In this document: piece by piece, positions 1 to 4,983 of the stretch
Position numbering within the stretch: position 1 is the stretch's first letter
Layout: every line of letters starts with the position of its first letter
Assembly (NCBI GenBank): GCA_021820785.1
Contig: JAKADE010000250.1
Coordinates: forward strand, 1-5,178
Length of the DNA: 5,178 nt
Reading direction: 5' to 3'
Source: Pseudomonadota bacterium
GTDB taxonomy: Bacteria; Pseudomonadota; Gammaproteobacteria; Steroidobacterales; Steroidobacteraceae
Notes under the pieces: model-generated
The model's input: the letters and a program-made list of their open reading frames with translations, nothing else
Databases searched by the model: none
What the model was told of the DNA's origin: nothing
Program-made: the position numbers and the translations under genes

Positions 1-763
1 TTGCCTCTTGGCGAGCGCTCGCCCGGGCGCGGCAGGCCGCGCCGAACGCTGCGAACAGGGCTCGCGAGAACGGATTGCTCATCACCTGCCACTCCGGATG
101 CCATTGCACCGCGAGTGCAAAGGACGGTGCCTCGGCCACACGGAACGCCTCGATCAGCCCATCCGGGGCGCGCGCCTCGACGAGCAGTCCCGGGCCGAGC
201 CGCTCGATGCCCTGCCAGTGCAGCGAGTTGACGCGCACGCGCTCGACGCCGGCCAGGCCGCGCAGCACCCCCTGTGGCTCGAGCATGACGTCGTGCGCCG
301 GACCATACTGCACCTCGAGCGGCTGGCGCTCGTCGTCGCGGTGATCGAGGTAGCCCGGCACCTCGTGCACGCGCTGGTGCAGGCTCCCGCCGAAGGCGAC
401 GTTCACCTCCTGGAAGCCGCGGCAGATGCCGAGCACGGGCACGCCCCGCTCGACCGCAGCGCGGATCAGCGGCAGCGTGGTGGCATCGCGCGCCGGGTCG
501 TGCAGCGTGCCGGGCGCGCTCGGCGGACCGGCGTAATGATGCGGCTCGACGTTCGTGGGGCTGCCGGTGAACAGCAGTCCGTCGAGGCGCTCGAGCAGTT
601 CGGCCGAGCGCAGCTCCGCGCCCAGGGAGGGGATGATCAGCGGCAGCGCATCGGCCGCCTCGAGCAGGGCCCGGGCGTACTTTTCGGCCGCCACGTGAAA
701 GGGCTGCACGCCGAGCGTGCGCCGGTCAGCGGGAAGGCCAATGAGGGGGCGGGCCGGTGCCAT
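1..763 (-). CDS. puuD: Gamma-glutamyl-gamma-aminobutyrate hydrolase PuuD (class I glutamine amidotransferase-like, peptidase C26), 3' end cut by window
   Basis: Reading the minus strand from the ATG at 763 gives 254 codons with no stop before the window edge. The family is about 250-260 residues, so only the extreme C-terminus should be missing. The class I amidotransferase triad is visible: nucleophile Cys114 in GICRGFQE, then His222 and Glu224 in VQWHPEW. Other family segments are GSPTNVEPHHY (about 68-78), GGSLHQ (125-130) and NSLHWQG (179-185). These match E. coli PuuD as I remember it, even in residue numbering. PuuD is a cytoplasmic enzyme that hydrolyses gamma-glutamyl-GABA to glutamate and GABA in putrescine breakdown. 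The divergent neighbour puuB acts earlier in the same pathway, which supports this over a generic amidotransferase. I see no Shine-Dalgarno sequence before the start, and no in-frame ATG or GTG between 763 and the puuB start. The exact substrate is inferred; a related spermidine-pathway hydrolase (PauD/SpuA-like) is the alternative. Confidence 0.9.
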   Translation of the reverse strand, partial: MAPARPLIGLPADRRTLGVQPFHVAAEKYARALLEAADALPLIIPSLGAELRSAELLERLDGLLFTGSPTNVEPHHYAGPPSAPGTLHDPARDATTLPLIRAAVERGVPVLGICRGFQEVNVAFGGSLHQRVHEVPGYLDHRDDERQPLEVQYGPAHDVMLEPQGVLRGLAGVERVRVNSLHWQGIERLGPGLLVEARAPDGLIEAFRVAEAPSFALAVQWHPEWQVMSNPFSRALFAAFGAACRARASARQEA

Positions 764-776
764 GGTATTCGTGGTT

Positions 777-782
777 ATTATA
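777..782 (-). promoter_or_regulatory. Possible -10 box (TATAAT) for puuD in the puuD/puuB divergent gap
   Basis: The 30-bp gap between the two divergent starts is a small AT-rich island in GC-rich DNA. On the minus strand it contains a perfect TATAAT ending 13 nt before the puuD ATG. A transcript starting 6-8 nt after it would have a leader of only about 7 nt, consistent with the lack of a Shine-Dalgarno sequence for puuD. No TTGACA-like -35 is seen 16-18 nt upstream, where the sequence is GGCGGC-like puuB coding DNA, so an activator or another promoter may be needed. The call rests on the hexamer and its composition only. Confidence 0.35.
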
Positions 783-787
783 GGAGA
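782..787 (+). promoter_or_regulatory. Ribosome-binding site of puuB
   Basis: AGGAGA lies 6 nt before the ATG at 794. It fixes the puuB start, although the reading frame is open on the plus strand all the way back to position 8 because of high-GC antisense reading through puuD. Confidence 0.8.
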
Positions 788-793
788 ATCGCC

Positions 794-2062
794 ATGTCCG
801 CCGCCGAAGCCGATTCGTACTATGCTGCGTCCGTCACGGCCCGCCCCCCGCGCCCGCCGCTCGAGGGCGTGCTCAGCGCGGACGTCTGTGTCGTCGGCGG
901 CGGGATCGCCGGCTGCTCCGCCGCATTGCACCTGGCGGAACGGGGCTACGCCACGGTTCTGCTCGAGCAGCAGCACATCGGCTGGGGCGCCTCGGGGCGC
1001 AGCGGCGGGCAGGTCATCCATGGGGTGGCCTGTGGCCAGGAGCCGCTCGAGCACCTGCTCGGCGCCGATGGCGCGCGCGCCGTCTGGGACGTCGCCACCG
1101 AGGGACTGCAGCTGACGCGCGCGCTGATCGAGCGGCACCGCATCGCGTGCGACTGGGTGGACGGGTATCTGCTCACCGCCGTGAAGCCCCGCCACGACCG
1201 CGAGCTGCGCGCGCAGATCGAGCAGCTGCAGACCCGCCTCGGCTACCGGAGCGTGCGCTATCTGCCGCGCGAGGAAGTCCAGCACACCCTTGCCACGTCG
1301 CGGTACGTCAGCGCGATGTTCGATGCCAACGGCGGGCATCTGCATCCGCTGGCCTATACGCGCGGACTGGCCGCGGCGGCCGAGCGGGCCGGGGCACTGC
1401 TGTTCGAGCGGACCCGCGCCACGGCGATCGCGCCCGGCAGGGTGAGTACTCCGGCCGGAGCCATTCGTGCCCCGCACATCGTGCTGTGCGGCAACGCCTA
1501 CCTCGGGGCGCTCGCACCCCAGATCGCCCCGGCAATCCTCCCGGTCGCCACCCACCTGCTCGCCACCGAGCCGCTCGGTGAGGCGCGCGCCCGCGCACTG
1601 ATCGCCAACGGCGCGGCGGTAAGCGACATGAACTGGGCGCTCGATTACTTCCGCTGCACCGCCGACCACCGGTTGCTGTTCGGCGGGGCGATCAGTTACA
1701 GCGGCCGCGGGCAATTCGCCGCGCGCGCCGCCAACCGTGCGCGGATGCTCAGAGTCTTCCCGCAACTCGCCGCAGCGCGGATCGATTACGCCTGGGGCGG
1801 TCTGCTCGATCTGACCGTCAACCGCGCACCGCACTTCGGCCGCCTCGCCCCGCAGACGTACTTTCTGCAGGGCTTCTCCGGGCACGGCATCGCGCTCGCC
1901 GGCATCGCCGGCAAGCTCATCGCCGAGGCCCTCGCCGGCGAGGCCGAACGATTCGACGTGTTCGCACGCATTGGACACCGCGCGTTCCCGGGCGGCGCGC
2001 TGGCGCGCCGCCCGCTGCTCGCGCTCGGCATGCTCTACTACCGGCTGCGCGACCTGCTCTGA
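794..2062 (+). CDS. puuB: Gamma-glutamylputrescine oxidase PuuB (FAD-dependent, DAO family)
   Basis: This 422-residue protein (E. coli PuuB is about 426) oxidises gamma-glutamylputrescine with O2 to gamma-glutamyl-gamma-aminobutyraldehyde, ammonia and H2O2 in the cytoplasm. The N-terminus has the PuuB-like SYYAAS (8-13). A Rossmann FAD-binding motif VVGGGIAG (33-40) is followed by the ribose-binding acid Glu58 and by GASGRSGGQ (65-73). Further family segments are GGHLHPL (180-186), CGNAYLG (232-238), DYFR (284-287) and the C-terminal flavin/substrate region with FLQGFSGHGIA (357-367). The tail FPGG...YYRLRDLL also matches PuuB. No signal peptide or membrane segment is evident. The ATG at 794 was chosen because AGGAGA precedes it and because residues upstream in frame are antisense to puuD. 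It is divergent from puuD, so coordinated control from the 30-bp gap is likely. A related DAO-family amine or amino-acid oxidase is the alternative; the PuuD neighbour argues for PuuB. Confidence 0.9.
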   Translation: MSAAEADSYYAASVTARPPRPPLEGVLSADVCVVGGGIAGCSAALHLAERGYATVLLEQQHIGWGASGRSGGQVIHGVACGQEPLEHLLGADGARAVWDVATEGLQLTRALIERHRIACDWVDGYLLTAVKPRHDRELRAQIEQLQTRLGYRSVRYLPREEVQHTLATSRYVSAMFDANGGHLHPLAYTRGLAAAAERAGALLFERTRATAIAPGRVSTPAGAIRAPHIVLCGNAYLGALAPQIAPAILPVATHLLATEPLGEARARALIANGAAVSDMNWALDYFRCTADHRLLFGGAISYSGRGQFAARAANRARMLRVFPQLAAARIDYAWGGLLDLTVNRAPHFGRLAPQTYFLQGFSGHGIALAGIAGKLIAEALAGEAERFDVFARIGHRAFPGGALARRPLLALGMLYYRLRDLL

Positions 2063-2065
2063 GGT

Positions 2066-2094
2066 GCCGCGCCGCGCATGCCGCGCGGCGCGGC
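2066..2094. terminator. Probable bidirectional terminator hairpin between convergent puuB and asd
   Basis: Arms at 2066-2077 and 2083-2094 are perfect reverse complements (12 bp, all G/C) around a 5-nt loop (ATGCC). The structure sits in the 42-bp gap between the puuB stop (2060-2062) and the asd stop (2105-2107). No U-tract follows on either strand, so it is not a textbook intrinsic terminator. It may act in both directions, need help from Rho, or protect 3' ends. Confidence 0.65.
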
Positions 2095-2104
2095 CGGTGT
2101 CGTC

Positions 2105-3130
2105 TCAGAGCAGCTCGGCGATCTGCACGGCATTCAGCGCCGCACCCTTGAGGAGCTGATCGCCCACCGCGAACAGTGCGATCGAGTGTCCGCTCGGATC
2201 AGACAGATCCGCGCGAATGCGCCCGACCAGGATCGGATCGCCGCCCGAGGCCTCGATCGGCATCGGGAAGTGGTTGCGGGCCGGATCCTCGACGAGCTTC
2301 ACGCCGGGCGCATCGGCCAGGATCTGACGCACTTCGGCAGGCGTGATCGGCCGTTCGCACTCGAAGTTCACCGCAATCGAATGCGCCCGCAGCACCGGGA
2401 CGCGCACGCACGTGGCGCTCACGCGGATCGCCTCGTCGCCGTAGATCTTGCGCGTCTCGTGCATGGCCTTGAGTTCCTCCTCGTTGTAGCCGGTCTGCGG
2501 ATCGACCGAGGAGTTGTGACTGAACAGGTTGAATGCATAGGGATGCGGCAGGACCTTCGGGGCGTAGGGGCGCTCCTCGAGGTAGGCGCGGGTCGAGTCG
2601 AGCAGCTCGGCCATGGCTGCCGCCCCGCCGCCGGAAGCCGCCTGATAGGTCGCGAGGATCATCCGCCGGATGGGATTGCGCCGGTGCACCGCCCAGAGCG
2701 GCGTGATGGCGATGATGGTCGAGCAGTTCGGATTGGCGATGAGGCCGCGGTGCGACTTCAGCGCCTGCGGATTGATCTCCGGCACCACCAGCGGGACCGC
2801 CGGGTCGCGCCGGAACGCCGAGGAGTTGTCCACGACCACCGTCCCCTGCGCCACCGCGAGCGGTGCGAATTGCTTGGAGATGCTGCCGCCAGCGGAAAAC
2901 AGCGCAATGTCGACGCCGCGGAAGCTCTCCGCCGTCAGCTCCTCGACGGGCAGCGCCTCGCCGCGAAACGTCAGTGTCTTGCCGGCCGAACGGGCCGAGG
3001 CGAGCAGGCGCAGCCGCGCCAGCGGGAAATTGCGCTGCTCGAGGCAGCGCAGCAACTCGACCCCGACGGCCCCGGTGGCCCCGACGATTGCAACCACCGG
3101 CAAGGTGCCGGCCGAACGACCAGATGGCAT
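2105..3130 (-). CDS. asd: Aspartate-semialdehyde dehydrogenase
   Basis: This 341-residue enzyme reductively dephosphorylates L-4-aspartyl phosphate with NADPH to aspartate semialdehyde, the branch-point precursor of lysine/diaminopimelate, threonine, isoleucine and methionine. The N-terminal NADP-binding motif GATGAVG is at 17-23. SAGGS (79-83) and NSSAFRRD (102-109; Arg107 a likely phosphate contact) follow. The catalytic Cys136 is in NPNCSTI, Gln163 in YQAASGGG, and the acid/base His250 in RVPVLRAHS. The set is typical of the shorter, non-E. coli class of Asd, and the length is normal. The ATG at 3130 was chosen because GGAG stands 7 nt upstream and the NADP motif then begins at the usual distance. 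The frame stays open to an ATG at 3232, but that start would place a strong terminator hairpin inside the coding sequence. The gene is monocistronic within the window and ends against convergent puuB. Its leader looks like an attenuator (see 3157-3294). Confidence 0.96.
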   Translation of the reverse strand: MPSGRSAGTLPVVAIVGATGAVGVELLRCLEQRNFPLARLRLLASARSAGKTLTFRGEALPVEELTAESFRGVDIALFSAGGSISKQFAPLAVAQGTVVVDNSSAFRRDPAVPLVVPEINPQALKSHRGLIANPNCSTIIAITPLWAVHRRNPIRRMILATYQAASGGGAAAMAELLDSTRAYLEERPYAPKVLPHPYAFNLFSHNSSVDPQTGYNEEELKAMHETRKIYGDEAIRVSATCVRVPVLRAHSIAVNFECERPITPAEVRQILADAPGVKLVEDPARNHFPMPIEASGGDPILVGRIRADLSDPSGHSIALFAVGDQLLKGAALNAVQIAELL

Positions 3131-3137
3131 GTGCAAG

Positions 3138-3141
3138 CTCC
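3138..3141 (-). promoter_or_regulatory. Ribosome-binding site of asd
   Basis: GGAG on the minus strand, 7 nt before the ATG at 3130 and 15 nt downstream of the U-tract of the leader terminator. It decides for the 3130 start over the in-frame ATG at 3232. Confidence 0.7.
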
Positions 3142-3156
3142 GATTTTCAGGCAGTG

Positions 3157-3190
3157 AAAAAAAGGCCCCGTCGGTTACTCCGGCGGGGCC
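3157..3190 (-). terminator. Intrinsic terminator in the asd leader (attenuator terminator)
   Basis: In minus-strand RNA the 5' arm GGCCCCGCCGG (3190-3180), loop AGUAA (3179-3175) and 3' arm CCGACGGGGCC (3174-3164) form 7 bp, one C-A mismatch and 3 bp. Seven U residues follow directly (3163-3157). The AGA just before the 5' arm could extend pairing into the U-tract. It has the form of a strong Rho-independent terminator but lies 26 nt upstream of the asd start. No minus-strand gene other than the leader ORF lies between it and the oppositely oriented HD-GYP gene. It therefore most likely controls entry of RNA polymerase into asd rather than ending an upstream gene. Confidence 0.85.
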
Positions 3191-3257
3191 TCTGGTGTCT
3201 TCGGGACGTCCCGGCGCCTTTAGCGCACGCACTCCCCCAGAGCCCCACCGCAGGGCT
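3181..3257 (-). promoter_or_regulatory. Attenuator switch of asd: antiterminator and protector hairpin alternatives
   Basis: The 14-nt minus-strand segment CGGUGGGGCUCUGG (3250-3237), inside the leader ORF, can pair with CCAGAGGCCCCGCCG (3195-3181). That gives 14 bp (13 Watson-Crick, one G-U) with a single bulged G. The partner contains the 5' arm of the terminator, so the two structures exclude each other. A competing hairpin, AGCCC (3257-3253) with GGGCU (3245-3241) around a 7-nt loop, would block the antiterminator. A ribosome stalled on the Thr codons at 3273-3265 would cover AGCCC and leave GGGGCU free. A ribosome that finishes would allow the protector hairpin and then the terminator. 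The pairings are seen directly; the regulatory logic follows the thr/his/trp attenuation model and is inferred. Confidence 0.65.
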
Positions 3258-3294
3258 TTTTCAGGGTAATGGTGCGCGTTTTCATCGGGGTCAT
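3220..3294 (-). CDS. Predicted leader peptide of the asd attenuator (24 aa)
   Basis: This short ORF lies between the predicted asd promoter and the leader terminator. It begins MTPMKTRTITLKK and ends in TAA after 24 codons; a second in-frame ATG at 3285 would give 21 residues. The first 13 codons include four Thr, three Lys, two Met and one Ile, so ten of 13 specify amino acids made through aspartate semialdehyde, with three Thr within five codons (3279-3265). That composition resembles leader peptides such as E. coli ThrL, whose translation senses charged tRNA. Its stop comes 29 nt before the terminator stem. The ribosome-binding site is weak: only GAG 6 nt before the first ATG, and that may lie upstream of the transcription start. 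The peptide itself probably has no function beyond being translated. The antisense frame shows nothing gene-like here. Chance ORFs of this size are common, so the case rests on position, codons and the paired RNA structures. Confidence 0.6.
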   Translation of the reverse strand: MTPMKTRTITLKKPCGGALGECVR

Positions 3295-3304
3295 GATGGG
3301 CTCG

Positions 3305-3333
3305 AAACTACCCGAAGCCCGATCCGCTGTAAA
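3305..3333 (-). promoter_or_regulatory. Predicted sigma-70-type promoter for the asd leader
   Basis: On the minus strand TTTACA (3333-3328; one mismatch to TTGACA) is followed by a 17-bp spacer and TAGTTT (3310-3305), which keeps the most conserved T, A and final T of the -10. Transcription would begin near 3298, just before the leader-peptide ATG at 3294. That gives a leaderless or nearly leaderless small ORF and an asd leader of about 168 nt. Spacing is ideal but the -10 is weak. Confidence 0.4.
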
Positions 3334-3383
3334 GCGCGGCGCGGCCGCCAGAAGCGTGACCGGGCGCACGAGCGTCGCCGGCG

Positions 3384-3400
3384 GGATTTGCTACAAATCC
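3384..3400. repeat. Short perfect inverted repeat (7-3-7) between asd and the HD-GYP gene
   Basis: GGATTTG (3384-3390), spacer CTA, CAAATCC (3394-3400). It is AT-richer than its surroundings and lies about 50 bp upstream of the predicted asd -35 and about 150 bp upstream of the HD-GYP start. It looks like a dimeric-regulator operator, but it could also be a small hairpin. No regulator is identified. Confidence 0.45.
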
Positions 3401-3539
3401 TCCCGGAACCGGATGCCCTGCGCGCTCGAGCCATGCGCGAGCGTCACCGGATGCATCCGCAAGGTCGCAGGACCCGTATCTCCCGGGCGGACAGATGCGG
3501 CCGAAGGGCCCCGCCGGCGCTCAGGCCGGTCGGTCCGTC

Positions 3540-3544
3540 AGGAG
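3540..3544 (+). promoter_or_regulatory. Ribosome-binding site of the HD-GYP gene
   Basis: AGGAG stands 7 nt before the ATG at 3552. It selects that start over the in-frame ATG at 3495, which lacks a comparable site and would add 19 basic, low-complexity residues. Confidence 0.8.
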
Positions 3545-3551
3545 AATCGTC

Positions 3552-4964
3552 ATGAATGCCATCGCACACGAGCCCATTCCCGAGTGGCTTCTGCCCGCTG
3601 CCGTGCAGGCGGGAACCACCGGTCGCCTGCGCCTCGCGGAGATCGTCGGCGCCCTGAGCTATGCGCTCGACCTGACCGAGGGCCAGCCACCGGGACACTG
3701 CCTGCGCAGCTGCTGGATCGGGATGCATGTCGGCCAGATGCTCGGCCTGGACGCCGAGGCGCTCTCGGATCTGTACTACACGCTGCTGCTGAAGGATGCC
3801 GGCTGCAGCAGCAACGCCGCGCGACTGTGGGAACTCTACGGCGGAGATGAGCTGCTCATCAAACGCGACTTCAAACTGGTCGACTCGCAGAGCCTGATGC
3901 AGTTGGGACGCTTCGTGCTGCGCCACGCCGGCCCCGGCGAAGCGCTGCGCGAGCGCGCCAGGCGTCTGTTGCACCTGTATCGCAACGGCGAGGCGCTCGC
4001 GACCGAGCTGGTGCACACGCGCTGCGAGCGAGGCGCCGACATCGTGCGGCGGCTGGGTTTCGGCGCAACCGTCGCCGCGGGCATTTTCAGCCTCGATGAG
4101 CACTGGAACGGCCAGGGCCGGCCGCAAGGACTGCGCGGCACCGAAATCCCGCTGAATGCGCGCATCGCGCTGCTCGCGCAGGTCGTCGACGTGTTCAACA
4201 GCGTCGGCGGCGAGCGTGCCGCATGCACAGAAGTACGCCACAGGGTCGGCACCTGGTTCGACCCGCAGGTCTGCCAGGCATTCTTCGCCGTCGCGCGCGG
4301 CGCGCGGTTCTGGTCCGGACTGGGCGCCGCAGCCCTCGAGGAGCGCATCTGGGCGCTCGAGCCCGCCGCAGCCACCGTGCTCATCGACGAGCCGCGGCTC
4401 GATGCGATCGCCGAGGCGTTTGCCGACATCATCGATGCGAAGAGCAGCTTCACGTACGGCCACAGTCAACGCGTCGCGCACTACGCGGAGGCGATCGGCC
4501 GCGAACTCGGTCTGGCGGCGCCGCGGCGCCGCTGGCTGCATCGCGGTGCGCTGCTGCACGACATCGGCAAGCTCGGCGTCAGCAACAGCATCCTGGAGAA
4601 GCCCGGCCGTCTCGACGGGTCGGAGTGGGAGTCGGTCAAGCAACACGCGCAGCTCACCGAGAACATCCTCAAGCGCGTACGGATATTCGGCGAACTCGCG
4701 CCCATCGCAGGGGCGCATCACGAGCGCATCGATGGCAACGGCTATCCGAAGCGGTTGCGCGCCGACGCGATCCCGCTCGAGACCCGGATCATCACCGTCG
4801 CGGACATCTTCGATGCGCTCACGGCCGAGCGCCCCTACCGAGGTGCTCTGGCGCTCGAGGACGCGCTGGCGATCCTGCACCGCGAGCGCGGCGCAGCGGT
4901 CGACGCGCAATGCCTCGATGCGCTGATCCGCAGCGCGCCATGGACGGATCAGCCCCGCCGCTGA
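3552..4964 (+). CDS. Tandem HD-GYP protein, probable cyclic-di-GMP phosphodiesterase (N-terminal copy degenerate)
   Basis: 470 residues with two HD-related halves. The C-terminal half (about 285-445) has the canonical HD-GYP set: His304 (YGHSQRV), His336-Asp337 (LLHDIGK), His365, His389-His390 in HHERIDGNGYP (GYP at 397-399) and Asp418 in VADIFDALT. This is the metal-binding core of enzymes that hydrolyse c-di-GMP to pGpG or GMP. The N-terminal half (about 27-218) has the same layout without the metal site: HCLRS at 49-53, LLKDAG (79-84) where HD would stand, DEHWNGQGRP (182-191) in place of HHExxDGxGYP, then EIPLNARI and VVDVFNS. It is probably an old duplication now serving a structural or sensory role. 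No membrane segment, receiver or DNA-binding domain is seen. Cytoplasmic action is likely. The gene is divergent from asd and convergent with the iron-sulfur subunit gene, so it is probably transcribed alone. The substrate is inferred from the family; the signal sensed is unknown. Confidence 0.88.
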   Translation: MNAIAHEPIPEWLLPAAVQAGTTGRLRLAEIVGALSYALDLTEGQPPGHCLRSCWIGMHVGQMLGLDAEALSDLYYTLLLKDAGCSSNAARLWELYGGDELLIKRDFKLVDSQSLMQLGRFVLRHAGPGEALRERARRLLHLYRNGEALATELVHTRCERGADIVRRLGFGATVAAGIFSLDEHWNGQGRPQGLRGTEIPLNARIALLAQVVDVFNSVGGERAACTEVRHRVGTWFDPQVCQAFFAVARGARFWSGLGAAALEERIWALEPAAATVLIDEPRLDAIAEAFADIIDAKSSFTYGHSQRVAHYAEAIGRELGLAAPRRRWLHRGALLHDIGKLGVSNSILEKPGRLDGSEWESVKQHAQLTENILKRVRIFGELAPIAGAHHERIDGNGYPKRLRADAIPLETRIITVADIFDALTAERPYRGALALEDALAILHRERGAAVDAQCLDALIRSAPWTDQPRR

Positions 4965-4982
4965 CGCAACCGGCAGGCGGCG
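4956..4982. terminator. Possible hairpin between the convergent HD-GYP and iron-sulfur subunit genes
   Basis: CGCCGC plus TG (4956-4963) can pair with CA, a bulged G, and GCGGCG (4974-4982) around a 10-nt loop. It overlaps the HD-GYP stop codon and fills the 19-bp gap to the opposing stop codon. There is no U-tract, so a terminator role is only suggested by position. Confidence 0.3.
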
Positions 4983-4983
4983 T

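Larger units (their letters stand above)
3301..3551. other. Divergent intergenic region between the asd leader and the HD-GYP gene
   Basis: No convincing gene is seen on either strand; the reading frames that cross it lack recognisable motifs. Apart from the asd promoter and the inverted repeat, it holds a GC-rich imperfect hairpin at about 3511-3533 (CCG CCGGC / GCCGG T CGG with one bulge) just upstream of the HD-GYP ribosome-binding site. I could not find a convincing plus-strand -35/-10 pair for the HD-GYP gene, nor a recognisable cyclic-di-GMP riboswitch. Confidence 0.5.

Noticed and set aside
8..793. In-frame plus-strand extension of puuB by 262 codons, as if PuuB were a fusion protein
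   Set aside because: The extension is antisense to puuD, whose catalytic motifs are clear on the other strand; it shows no domain, and a good ribosome-binding site precedes the ATG at 794.
2078..3157. 359-codon plus-strand open frame opposite asd
   Set aside because: Low-complexity Arg/His-rich shadow of asd; asd has all catalytic residues and its own ribosome-binding site.
3164..3190. Terminator acting on plus-strand transcription
   Set aside because: The stem is strong in both directions, but the U-tract is only on the minus strand, and no plus-strand gene ends nearby.
3131..3232. Longer asd starting at the ATG at 3232
   Set aside because: The added 34 residues would be encoded by the terminator hairpin and U-tract, fit no Asd N-terminus, and are out of keeping with the GGAG site before 3130.
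3130..3300. Lysine riboswitch in the asd leader
   Set aside because: The length (about 168 nt) is suitable, but I could not find the conserved core boxes of that riboswitch; a covariance-model search would settle it.
3400..3550. Cyclic-di-GMP (GEMM) riboswitch upstream of the HD-GYP gene
   Set aside because: A GCAAGGTCGCAGG-like stretch is reminiscent, but the tetraloop, receptor and conserved GGNAGCC-like arm are not present.
3269..3551. Small plus-strand gene in the gap before the HD-GYP gene
   Set aside because: Open frames cross the region but lack ribosome-binding sites, motifs or a stop before the HD-GYP gene; composition is like the antisense shadows.
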